From Actinomycetes bacterium (GTDB lineage: Bacteria; Actinomycetota; Acidimicrobiia; Acidimicrobiales; Acidimicrobiaceae): a stretch of DNA of 64,000 nucleotides. Both the position numbers and the translations under genes were made by a program. Under the pieces are notes generated by a model that saw nothing but the letters and a program-made list of their open reading frames with translations, ran no database searches and was not told the origin of the DNA. Positions 26,320-33,616 of the stretch are shown piece by piece (position 1 is the stretch's first letter; each line of letters starts with the position of its first letter). The stretch spans positions 25,754-89,753 of the forward strand of contig JAKARV010000005.1 of the NCBI GenBank assembly GCA_021819205.1. The letters are read 5' to 3'.

Positions 26320-27510
26320 TCACGCGTCCACGTCGGCCCAAGTAAGGAACTCTTGTTCGCCACGCTCCAATCGCTTGGCATCCTCCTCGAACTCGTGCCA
26401 GGCTTTTTGCCAGTCAATCCCCATCTTTTCCAGCAGCGGCCGGTAGTTGGTGGAGTGCCAGTGGAGCTGGCAGACCTTGAACGGGTGAGCACCCATCGCC
26501 AGCGCGGCGAACTGAGCCTCCGACATCACCGGAATTCCAACGTTGCGCTCGTGAGCTCGAGCTGCAAACTGGCTTTTGTCGAGGGCAGTGACGCACCCGG
26601 TGTCGTGGGTGAGAACGACGTCTGGGTCGGCTTCGGCCTTCATGACCTCAATCTTTCGCAGCGTTGAAAATGAGCGCGTGAAATCTCGCTGCACTAAAAT
26701 ATGCCGGAAGCCAAAGCCGCAGCAGTCAAAGAAGGTGGAGTAACTCCGGAGATCGGCACCCATCGACTGGACAAGCCCGCTGACTGCCGCCGTCCTCTGG
26801 CCATGGTAAACGTCGGGATCGTATATGGCGTCTCCTTCGACCAGCTTGTAGTAGTGGCAGGCGGGGTGTACCGTGACGGCGATATCGGAGAAGTCGTAGA
26901 CCATCCGCTCCTTGATCTCATTTCGGACCGCATAGAGCCACTCGGAGTAGTGCACGATCTCCTCCGGAATGACCATCTCCTTTCCCAACTTGGCAAGGAC
27001 CTTCCGGACTTGCTCCCGGAGCGCCCCGTCATGGAGAAGTTCGGACCGAACCTCCTTGTAATGCCCGTAAGACGTTCCGCAGTGGATTAGCGGGAAGTAA
27101 CCGGTTTCGTATGCCGCCGCGAAATTTCGAAGCGCTACTGCAGCTTGGGCCGCCTGGTTCGAGGTGGCAGAAGCGTAGTAGTTCCAAGCGGTACAGGAAG
27201 TCTGATCTTCAGGGTCGTGATAGCCGTACCCGAGCTTTCTCATGATCCAAAATATTGAAGTCGAGTAGCCGGGAATATGTCCGCACTGGCCGCAAGACTT
27301 GTGGTGCCAGAGGTTGGCCTTCTGAACTTTTTTGGCAATTCCGTACTTCGTCGGGACCTCGACGAACTCTCCGGTAATGCGCTGGACGACCAGCTCGCCC
27401 TCGGCTTCCAACTGAAATAATTTGTCGTGAAAGTCGGTCGAGCGCCGATCGGGTTCCCGGTCGAACTGCTTCTTTTTGGACAAGATCACGGACACTGCGG
27501 TATCGCTCAT
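26320..27510 (-). CDS. shdrB1: sHdrB1, HdrB-like CCG-domain subunit
   Basis: A 396-residue protein with two CCG-type regions: SCGQCGHIPG ... CTAWNYYASA ... HCGTSYGHYKE in the first half, and HPACHYYKL ... FFDCCGFGFRH ... DTGCVTALDKS in the second. In classical HdrB the second region ends with CxxC for the non-cubane [4Fe-4S] cluster; here it is CVTA, so one ligand is missing or replaced. The start at 27510 gives a 4-base ATGA overlap with shdrC1; the open frame runs far upstream but is only antisense-like there. It is the proposed site of sulfur-substrate or lipoamide chemistry. Confidence 0.9.
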   Translation of the reverse strand: MSDTAVSVILSKKKQFDREPDRRSTDFHDKLFQLEAEGELVVQRITGEFVEVPTKYGIAKKVQKANLWHHKSCGQCGHIPGYSTSIFWIMRKLGYGYHDPEDQTSCTAWNYYASATSNQAAQAAVALRNFAAAYETGYFPLIHCGTSYGHYKEVRSELLHDGALREQVRKVLAKLGKEMVIPEEIVHYSEWLYAVRNEIKERMVYDFSDIAVTVHPACHYYKLVEGDAIYDPDVYHGQRTAAVSGLVQSMGADLRSYSTFFDCCGFGFRHILVQRDFTRSFSTLRKIEVMKAEADPDVVLTHDTGCVTALDKSQFAARAHERNVGIPVMSEAQFAALAMGAHPFKVCQLHWHSTNYRPLLEKMGIDWQKAWHEFEEDAKRLERGEQEFLTWADVDA

Positions 27511-28226
27511 ACCTCGATCCCCTCCTCTTCGAGCTTCTCCTCCATCAACTCCTCCAAAATCATGTGTATACCCTTGTCGACTTGGGCAATCATGTCGAGA
27601 GCACCGGTCTCCAGCCAGATCACGTAGAGCTCTACCAACGTTCTGTCTGCCACTTTCCACCCGGTTGCGGTGGTATGCAGCGTCTCCGGTGGCAGCATCC
27701 GCCTCCACAGGTCGAGGTTCTCGGAAACGTCCTTCACCTCTGGACCCCAATCGGGAAAGGCGTCGGGCTGGAGCATGTCGGGCGACACCTGGGTTCCCGT
27801 TGACATGATCTTGTAGATGATTCGCGAGTAGCCGGCGAGCGCTTCCTTGGCGGTATGCAAGCCCTCCTTCACCGCGACCTCCCGCATAATGGTTACTACT
27901 CCACCGGGGTTGTTTCCCCGCGGACAGCGGAGGCACGAGAAGCACTGGGAACACTCCCAGATGTCCTCCTGCATCTGTTGAAACATCAACTCGACATCAC
28001 GCCTCGAGGCGGCTTGCGCAATCCGTCGGGGGCTGAAGTCGTAGAACCTGGCCGAAGGACAGGCTGCTACGCAGATTCCGCACTCGTAGCAGCCGTAGAG
28101 GTACTCCGGGAACCTGGGGTCGTCCATCACCTTGCCGATGAGCCGTTCCTTCAACTCAACCGGAAACTCTTCGTGCCCGGCGACGCGGTCCCGCTTCAGG
28201 TGAGGATCCAAAGTTGCCGCCGGCAT
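27507..28226 (-). CDS. shdrC1: sHdrC1, HdrC-like ferredoxin subunit
   Basis: A 239-residue protein with two [4Fe-4S] motifs, CYECGICVAACP (about residue 46) and CSQCFSCLRCP (about 91; the fourth Cys follows directly in LRCP), then a helical C-terminal region ending in a Glu-rich tail. It connects sHdrA electron transfer to sHdrB1. The ATG overlaps the DsrE stop by one base, and the end overlaps shdrB1 by 4 bases. Confidence 0.9.
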   Translation of the reverse strand: MPAATLDPHLKRDRVAGHEEFPVELKERLIGKVMDDPRFPEYLYGCYECGICVAACPSARFYDFSPRRIAQAASRRDVELMFQQMQEDIWECSQCFSCLRCPRGNNPGGVVTIMREVAVKEGLHTAKEALAGYSRIIYKIMSTGTQVSPDMLQPDAFPDWGPEVKDVSENLDLWRRMLPPETLHTTATGWKVADRTLVELYVIWLETGALDMIAQVDKGIHMILEELMEEKLEEEGIEV

Positions 28227-28609
28227 CAGAAGGAGACCACCGCGTCTGCGCTCATAGCCAAATCGTTGAATGCGGCACCGCCAATCATCTCAACGCCGTC
28301 TATTAGCTCCTCAATTGTCAGATCATTAAGATCCAGCGAGGGTTGGCAGACCCAAAGCCTCACCCCGAGGTCGGTAGCCTGCTTGATGAAGTACGAGATC
28401 GGTTGGCCACGATCGCCCTTTGGCCCAATCTTGTCGACGACGCTGCGTTGTAGGAGCTGTGGCCCGTACATGGTGAAGTAAATTCCAACCTCAACTTCCA
28501 TTGCTGCAGCCGACGCGGCTAGGAAAAACGGGGTGGCCGACCTCCCCGGGTCGTTTACACCGTGCGTCTGGACGTAGAGCACTTTTCCTTCACCATCACC
28601 GTTCCACAT
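28226..28609 (-). CDS. DsrE-family sulfur carrier (DsrE3-like)
   Basis: A 127-residue single-domain DsrE-superfamily protein with KVLYVQTHGVNDPGRSATPF at the N-terminus and the conserved persulfide cysteine C88 in VRLWVCQPSLDL. It is soluble. In sHdr loci such a protein works with TusA to bring sulfane sulfur to the complex. The ATG has AGGAGGGAG upstream. It starts the block of overlapping genes dsrE-C1-B1 and is separated from tusA by 115 bases containing hairpins, so its expression relative to tusA may be tuned. Confidence 0.85.
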   Translation of the reverse strand: MWNGDGEGKVLYVQTHGVNDPGRSATPFFLAASAAAMEVEVGIYFTMYGPQLLQRSVVDKIGPKGDRGQPISYFIKQATDLGVRLWVCQPSLDLNDLTIEELIDGVEMIGGAAFNDLAMSADAVVSF

Positions 28610-28640
28610 AGATTGTCTCCCTCCTGAAGGGTTGCCGAAA

Positions 28641-28655
28641 TTGCCGTTACGGCAA
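28641..28655 (-). repeat. Small perfect hairpin between tusA and dsrE
   Basis: TTGCCG, a 3-base loop, CGGCAA, about 30 bases upstream of the dsrE start. On the minus strand it is followed by TTTCGG, too weak for a terminator. It may be an RNA-processing or translation-tuning element. Confidence 0.45.
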
Positions 28656-28715
28656 GAACTGGAAGAGCAAGCGCTGAAAATCGCGCGTCATTTTTAACGA
28701 GTTTTGCGATTGCCT

Positions 28716-28733
28716 ACCGTCGGTTTAGACGGT
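28716..28733 (-). repeat. Hairpin with the tusA stop codon in its loop
   Basis: ACCGTC, a 6-base loop containing the TAA of tusA, GACGGT. No T-run follows, so it is not an obvious terminator. It could stabilise the short tusA message or cause partial read-through into dsrE-shdr. Confidence 0.45.
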
Positions 28734-28961
28734 ACGGCGTAGAAACACGTGGTATACGCCGCCATCCTGGGCTATGTTTACCAGCTCATTGCCGGTTCTC
28801 GAAGTCCAGGCCTTCATGTCGGGCTCGACCCCCGGGTCGGTGGCGACGAGTTCAAGCAACTCCCCCACTTCGACCTCTTTAATCGCCTTGGCGGTTTTAA
28901 TCACCGGTAGCGGGCACTGCAAGCCCTGACAGTCAAGGACCTTCGAAGGCGCATCCGCCAT
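28725..28961 (-). CDS. tusA: TusA-type sulfur carrier protein
   Basis: A 78-residue TusA with LDCQGLQCPLPVIKTAK: C16 of the CPxP motif is the sulfur-carrying residue and C11 is a second cysteine nearby. First gene of the sulfur cluster. ATG start with GGGGGGGAATAT upstream, a purine-rich site like those of dsrE2 and emo-region genes. TusA delivers protein-bound persulfide between rhodanese/DsrE partners and sHdr in this class of sulfur oxidiser. It could also serve tRNA thiolation, but the operon points to dissimilation. Confidence 0.92.
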   Translation of the reverse strand: MADAPSKVLDCQGLQCPLPVIKTAKAIKEVEVGELLELVATDPGVEPDMKAWTSRTGNELVNIAQDGGVYHVFLRRTV

Positions 28962-28996
28962 ATATTCCCCCCCTTACGCTGTATCGCGCCTCCGAA

Positions 28997-29013
28997 GTAC
29001 TCGTTATAAGTAC
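28997..29013 (-). promoter_or_regulatory. Candidate operator enclosing a -10 hexamer of the sulfur operon
   Basis: Inverted repeat GTACT, 7 bases, AGTAC, about 35-50 bases upstream of the tusA ATG. On the minus strand the centre reads TATAACG, a good -10 hexamer, so a protein binding the arms would cover the promoter. Arms extend imperfectly (CGAA ... TTCG with one extra base). The -35 region is poor, which fits an activated or regulated promoter. The surrounding 28962-29084 stretch is AT-rich and divergent between tusA and nrtR. Confidence 0.45.
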
Positions 29014-29147
29014 ATTCGAATGCACGCATAGATTATTATGCCACCTCTATAGCTGTTAAGCCACAAATTTACCAAATTTTTCAATTGCCGCTCGGAATAT
29101 TCCGTCACGCTGGAGATACGGTTGCAGTTGGAGCTAGCGTTGATCAC

Positions 29148-29795
29148 ATGGTGGCGATCCGGGTGGCCGCGTCGGTGGTGGTGATCGCCTTGAGGGGCTC
29201 TAGCCTTCACGTGCTCGCGGTTGGCAGCCCGGACGGTTGGACGCTACCATCGCTCGAGATACAGTCGCTCGTTTCTCCTCTTGCGGATCAACTCACTTCG
29301 TTCCTGCTTCGAAGGACGGGGCTTGCGCCATCGGTTCTTCATCAAGCCGCGACTATCGAGGAAGGAGGAGTTGATGGCCAGCTGCGAATTGCTTTTTACG
29401 GGCTGATACGCGAGTGGTATACCAACGCCGAGGGTGTGGCTTGGGCCGATGTCTATTCCGTGCTTCCCGACGCCGACAGGCGAGCGCATAGTCTCCATCG
29501 CTCCAGGGAGATCGAACTTGGCGACCTGGATCGCTACCTGGTGGAACGGGTCCTCGAGCGTCTCCGGGTCGACGTCTTGAGCGCGCCAGTGCTTGCGGTT
29601 CTCAGTCCAAAAACCTTCACGCTCTCCTACCTCCAGGAATTGGTGGAGAGCGTTTTGGGCCGCACTCTTCACACCCAGAACTTTCGCCGCTTGATTCGCG
29701 ATAGTGGCTTGCTGGCGCCAGCAAGGATGCAGGTCAAGACCGGCAATGGAAGGCCGGCCGAACTCTACTCGTTCGTGGTTCCTGAGGCTGACTGA
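29148..29795 (+). CDS. nrtR: NrtR-like regulator of NAD biosynthesis
   Basis: A protein of about 215 residues with an N-terminal Nudix-like fold (VVVIALRGSSLHVLAV opening; the catalytic Nudix box GX5EX7REUXEEXGU is not preserved) and a C-terminal winged helix (FTLSYLQELVESVLGRTLHT followed by NFRRLIRDSGLL), the NrtR arrangement. NrtR senses ADP-ribose or NAD and represses NAD synthesis genes; here it directly precedes nadABC, which supports the call. The start is uncertain: ATG 29148 begins at the first Nudix strand, and a TTG at 29085 would add 21 residues; neither has a strong ribosome-binding site. Confidence 0.75.
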   Translation: MVAIRVAASVVVIALRGSSLHVLAVGSPDGWTLPSLEIQSLVSPLADQLTSFLLRRTGLAPSVLHQAATIEEGGVDGQLRIAFYGLIREWYTNAEGVAWADVYSVLPDADRRAHSLHRSREIELGDLDRYLVERVLERLRVDVLSAPVLAVLSPKTFTLSYLQELVESVLGRTLHTQNFRRLIRDSGLLAPARMQVKTGNGRPAELYSFVVPEAD

Positions 29796-29803
29796 CGCAA
29801 TCC

Positions 29804-29823
29804 TTGGCTGGTAAACCAGCCAA
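29804..29823 (+). promoter_or_regulatory. Perfect 8-bp inverted repeat before nadA, candidate NrtR operator or RNA hairpin
   Basis: TTGGCTGG, TAAA, CCAGCCAA, in the 46-base gap between nrtR and nadA and ending 18 bases before the nadA ATG. No T-run follows, so it is unlikely to be a terminator. As the only strong symmetry beside the nad genes it is a candidate binding site for the adjacent regulator, or a translation-control hairpin. Confidence 0.4.
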
Positions 29824-29841
29824 GCTGGTAGTGTTTTGCTC

Positions 29842-30816
29842 ATGACGAGCATAATGTCCGAGCAAGCGTTGATGGAACGCATCGATGAGCTTCGGGTACA
29901 GGCAGATGCGGTGATCCTGGCCCATAATTACCAGCCGCCATGGGTGAAGAAGTTGGCGGACTTTTGCGGCGATTCGCTTCAGCTCTCCCGGCTGGCGGCA
30001 ACCCACCCCAGAAGCACGATTGTGTTTTGCGGTGTCGAGTTCATGGCGGAGTCGGCGAAGCTGCTGTCGCCCTCAAAGCGGGTTCTGCTCCCGGCATCCG
30101 GAGCGGGTTGTTCACTTGCCGATTCAATAAGCGCGGCCGAGCTTGCGCAGTGGAGGAGTGGGTACCCAGATGCGATTGTCGTGGCCTATGTAAACACTTC
30201 CGCAGCAGTCAAGGCGCTTTCGGACGTCTGCTGTACCTCGGCAAACGCCGTGGAGATCGTGAACGAGATACCCCGCGACCGGACGGTGCTGTTCCTTCCG
30301 GACATCTTTCTCGGGAGCTACGTAGCCGAACGGACGCAGCATCCGAGTTTGAAGTTATGGATGGGTGAGTGTCACGTACACGCTGGGATATCGTCGGCGA
30401 ACCTCGAAGAGCGGATTGCAAATGATCCCGACGCTGAACTTTACATCCACCCGGAGTGCGGCTGTACTTCCGAGGCGCTCTACCGGGCCAGCGAGGTTCC
30501 GGGAGCGACGATACGGCTGCTCTCGACCACGCAGATGATTGATGAGGCCAAAAAGACCAAAAGCCGACACGTTCTGGTCGCTACCGAAGTGGGAATTTTA
30601 AGCGATCTTATGGCGGTCAACCCGATTACCCGCTTCGAAGCGGTCAACCCGTTGGCGCGTTGTCCCTACATGAACCTTGTGACGCCTGACAGCCTGGTTG
30701 ACGCGTTGGAAAACGGAGTAGGTGAAGTTTCCATCGATTCATCCATTGCAGAGCGCGCGGCGGCACCACTTCTCGCAATGCTCGATCCTGGCCTCCGCCC
30801 GTGGAGGTTCCAGTGA
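29842..30816 (+). CDS. nadA: Quinolinate synthase
   Basis: A 324-residue NadA that condenses iminoaspartate with dihydroxyacetone phosphate to quinolinate. Three [4Fe-4S] ligands are in their family places: Cys in LSDVCCTSAN, in HPECGC and in ARCPYM. Substrate motifs HNYQPP near residue 30 and FCGVEFMAESAKLL near 70 are present. Start candidates are ATG 29842 and ATG 29854; an upstream TTG is also possible, and none has a clear ribosome-binding site. The stop overlaps nadB by 3 bases (GTGA). First enzyme gene of nadABC. Confidence 0.93.
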   Translation: MTSIMSEQALMERIDELRVQADAVILAHNYQPPWVKKLADFCGDSLQLSRLAATHPRSTIVFCGVEFMAESAKLLSPSKRVLLPASGAGCSLADSISAAELAQWRSGYPDAIVVAYVNTSAAVKALSDVCCTSANAVEIVNEIPRDRTVLFLPDIFLGSYVAERTQHPSLKLWMGECHVHAGISSANLEERIANDPDAELYIHPECGCTSEALYRASEVPGATIRLLSTTQMIDEAKKTKSRHVLVATEVGILSDLMAVNPITRFEAVNPLARCPYMNLVTPDSLVDALENGVGEVSIDSSIAERAAAPLLAMLDPGLRPWRFQ

Positions 30817-32330
30817 GGGAGTACACAAAATTGGAGCCGGTTGACGTGGTCGTGGTGGGAGCGGGTATCGCGGCTTACTCGATGTTGCAAACCATCGACA
30901 AGGGGACGCGGGTCGCCCATTTTGCCAGTTCGTTTACGGAGATCTCCAGCTGGTGGTCGGCAGGTGGCATTGCAGCACCCGCCCTTGTCGGAGATTCAGT
31001 CGATGCCCACGTGCGCGATACCCTCTTTGCCGGTGGGGGTCTGTGCGATCCGTTGGCAGTTGCCACGATTGTCGAGGAAGCTGGGGACGCTATTGGCTTC
31101 CTCGAAAAGCACGGGGTTGTCTTTGGCGGGAGGGGCCGAGAGGGCGGACATAGCGTTGCCCGGGTTCTTCACGCAAACGGAGACCGCACCGGGGCCGCGA
31201 TCATGGTGAAGCTTGTCCAACGGTTAGGGCATCTGCGATCGTTCGAGGCCCAGCTCGCAGCGATCGCGGTGGCCGGCAACCGGGTGGTTGGAGTCTGGAT
31301 ATTGCGCAAGAATGCGCTGTTCTTTCAGCCCGCAAAATCGGTTGTCCTGGCTACAGGTGGGGCTACATCCCTGTGGAAGCACCACACAACGCCGCCAGGC
31401 AACCTTGGCTCGCCGATTGTGTCCGCTTTTCGAGCGGGCGCGAAGCTCGCGAGTCTCGAGTTAATCCAGTTCCACCCCACCGCTATCGATAGTACAAAAG
31501 TACCCCACCCGCTTGCTACCGAGGCTTTGCGTGGTGCCGGGGCGTTGTTGGTCGACGAGGCAAATAGGCGTTTTGTCTTCGATTTCGATTCTCGAGGCGA
31601 ACTTGCCACTCGCGATATCGTGGCGAGAGCGATAGCCGAGCGCCGCAGGCATGGACCGGTTTACCTGGATGCACGTCTAATCGGCCGGAGCAAGCTCGAG
31701 TCGGATTTTCCCGCCTTCTGCGAGAGCTGCCGTTCCTTGGGAATTGATCCCGCAGAACATCTGGTTCCAGTAAGATCGGCGGCGCATTATTTCATCGGGG
31801 GTGTTGTCACCGACCTCAACGGGCGCACCTCCGTTCCCGGTCTTTACGCGGTGGGAGAGTGCGCATCCACCGGGCTTCACGGCGCGAACCGTTTAGCTTC
31901 CAACTCACTTCTCGAGGGGGTGGTGATCGGTAGGCGCGTGGCGAGCGCAATCCGATCGGATGACTTATCGCTCGCCGAACCGGAGCCTTACACTACGGTC
32001 CGAACGGGACCCTCAATCCCTGCCGTCGCCGAAATTCTCGAGAAGTATGCGGGTCCGGTGCGCGATGCCGCCGGGCTCCTTGCCGGGCTGAAAGAACTTC
32101 GGTCTATTCGCCAAAGAGACATGGAGCCGTCGGACGCCCGGGCAGCAACCGACGCTGCGCTTTTGGCGGAACTGGTGCTAAGATCCTGCGCTTTCCGAAA
32201 GGAGAGCATCGGTGCCCATTTTCGAGCTGACGCTTCCGCAGCCGAGCCGCGCAGAGTCCCGGTAATTTGCGGCGGCGATCTGCTCCCCCACTACGCGGCA
32301 TCCACCGATTGGGGTCAAAGTGCTGGATGA
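30813..32330 (+). CDS. nadB: L-aspartate oxidase
   Basis: A 505-residue FAD enzyme oxidising L-aspartate to iminoaspartate for NadA. It has an N-terminal dinucleotide fold (DVVVVGAGIAAYSML), the fumarate-reductase-type catalytic segment with ELIQFHPTA and ALRGAGALLVDE, and HYFIGGVVTDLNGRTSVPGL with GECASTGLHGANRLASNSLL near residue 350-380. GTG 30813 is chosen: it overlaps the nadA stop and has GGAGG 5 bases upstream. The C-terminal helical domain is shorter than in E. coli. Confidence 0.93.
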   Translation: MREYTKLEPVDVVVVGAGIAAYSMLQTIDKGTRVAHFASSFTEISSWWSAGGIAAPALVGDSVDAHVRDTLFAGGGLCDPLAVATIVEEAGDAIGFLEKHGVVFGGRGREGGHSVARVLHANGDRTGAAIMVKLVQRLGHLRSFEAQLAAIAVAGNRVVGVWILRKNALFFQPAKSVVLATGGATSLWKHHTTPPGNLGSPIVSAFRAGAKLASLELIQFHPTAIDSTKVPHPLATEALRGAGALLVDEANRRFVFDFDSRGELATRDIVARAIAERRRHGPVYLDARLIGRSKLESDFPAFCESCRSLGIDPAEHLVPVRSAAHYFIGGVVTDLNGRTSVPGLYAVGECASTGLHGANRLASNSLLEGVVIGRRVASAIRSDDLSLAEPEPYTTVRTGPSIPAVAEILEKYAGPVRDAAGLLAGLKELRSIRQRDMEPSDARAATDAALLAELVLRSCAFRKESIGAHFRADASAAEPRRVPVICGGDLLPHYAASTDWGQSAG

Positions 32331-33150
32331 ATGGTTGTCGCTGGTCGATCTGGCGGTAGCGGAGGATATCGGCCCCTTCGATGCCACGGGAAATCTGGTG
32401 CCCCGGCGAAGAAGCCGTTTTGTAGTTCGAAGCCGGCAGGCTGGCACTCTTGCCGGTGCAGTACTCATTCCGCCTGTGCTTGAACGGGTGGCAGCCAGGG
32501 TTGGGTCTCGCATTCCGTTGTACACCCCGGTGGTCGTCGATGGAGCCCACGTCGCTTCTGGAACTGTTATCGGATCGATCGACGGCGATTCTCGCTGTGT
32601 TCTTGCCGCCGAACGTATCGTTTTGAACTTCGTCACCCATCTGTCTGGCGTTGCTTCGGCTACGGCAAAGTGCGTCCTTGCCGCTGGTGGCCAAACGCAC
32701 ATTCGGGACACCCGCAAGACAATGCCAGGCTACCGTTCTCTGGAGAAGTACGCGGTAACCTGCGGCGGCGGCGTAAATCATCGGATGGGGCTCTACGACG
32801 CGATTCTGATCAAGGACAATCATCTTGCCCTGACACCTATGGCGGAGCTGGTCGTTAAGGCAAAGAAGTTGTACCCACTGCTGCCGATTGAGATCGAAGT
32901 TGACACGTTGCAACAACTCCGGGAGGCGATCGATCTCGAGGTTCCGCTGGTGCTGCTCGACAACTTCTCGACTTCACAAGTTCGGGAAGCGGTCACGCTT
33001 GCCCAGGGAACGGCGACCCGCCTAGAGGTTTCCGGCGGGGTGACGCTTGCAACGATACCGGAGCTTGCCGCGACTGGCGTCGACTACTTGGCGGTTGGGG
33101 AAATCACCCACTCCGCACCGGCGCTCGACATCGGGGTTGACGAGGAGTAA
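32320..33150 (+). CDS. nadC: Nicotinate-nucleotide pyrophosphorylase (carboxylating)
   Basis: A 276-residue quinolinate phosphoribosyltransferase, the third step of de novo NAD synthesis. Signatures are HLSGVASAT, IRDTRKTMPGYRSLEKYAV and CGGGVNHRMGLYDAILIKDN, with EVDTLQQL and LLDNFS farther on. It begins at GTG 32320 with GGGG a few bases upstream and overlaps nadB by 11 bases, so nadA-nadB-nadC are translationally coupled. Convergent with the DUF151 gene 17 bases downstream. Confidence 0.93.
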   Translation: MLDEWLSLVDLAVAEDIGPFDATGNLVPRRRSRFVVRSRQAGTLAGAVLIPPVLERVAARVGSRIPLYTPVVVDGAHVASGTVIGSIDGDSRCVLAAERIVLNFVTHLSGVASATAKCVLAAGGQTHIRDTRKTMPGYRSLEKYAVTCGGGVNHRMGLYDAILIKDNHLALTPMAELVVKAKKLYPLLPIEIEVDTLQQLREAIDLEVPLVLLDNFSTSQVREAVTLAQGTATRLEVSGGVTLATIPELAATGVDYLAVGEITHSAPALDIGVDEE

Positions 33151-33166
33151 CCTCTTTACGGCCTGG

Positions 33167-33616
33167 CTATCCCTTCGATGCAACCAGCTCGAAGAGTTCC
33201 GGTGCGACGAGGATTGGAGCCGCTACGGGTTGGAGAAAGCCGATTATCAAAGCGTCGGAGGGTCGCGCCGGAAACGTCCTGACCTGGCCATCGGAAGCGA
33301 CCGTTGCCATCTCGGCGAGTACGTTTCCGTCGGCAATACCGGTGATGGCGACGTAAGGAATCTGGAGGCCGTAACTTGTCATGATCTCGGTCACGAGGTC
33401 CCCGATCAGCGGGCGTGGTGCCTTCTCTTTGGAGATCGCGAGCGCAAGTTGGCGGGCTTGCTCTAGAGCAATCGGGATTTCCAGATTACTCGCCGGTTTC
33501 GCCTCGGTGGTCAGAAGGACTCTGGCGTAGCTTTCAGGAAGCCGGACCGTAAGCGAAGTCAACCGGCAAGGCAGGTAACCTTCAAGGCTCGTCGGGTGCC
33601 GGTCAGGGGCGGACAC
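33167..33616 (-). CDS. DUF151 / bifunctional nuclease family protein
   Basis: A 149-residue DUF151 protein: NLEIPIALEQARQLALAI, then RPLIGDLVTEIMTSYGLQI and ARPSDALIIGF near the C-terminus, the usual conserved blocks. Plant members were reported to have nuclease activity; bacterial function is unsettled. It shares the actinobacterial size. The annotated GTG overlaps the rodA stop by 14 bases; no ribosome-binding site is obvious, and an internal TTG at 33562 is an alternative that begins right at the first strand. Confidence 0.8.
   Translation of the reverse strand: MSAPDRHPTSLEGYLPCRLTSLTVRLPESYARVLLTTEAKPASNLEIPIALEQARQLALAISKEKAPRPLIGDLVTEIMTSYGLQIPYVAITGIADGNVLAEMATVASDGQVRTFPARPSDALIIGFLQPVAAPILVAPELFELVASKG

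Noticed and set aside
26320..27954. Long N-terminal extension of sHdrB1
   Set aside because: The first 148 codons are antisense-frame sequence of shdrC1; the real start overlaps the shdrC1 stop by ATGA.
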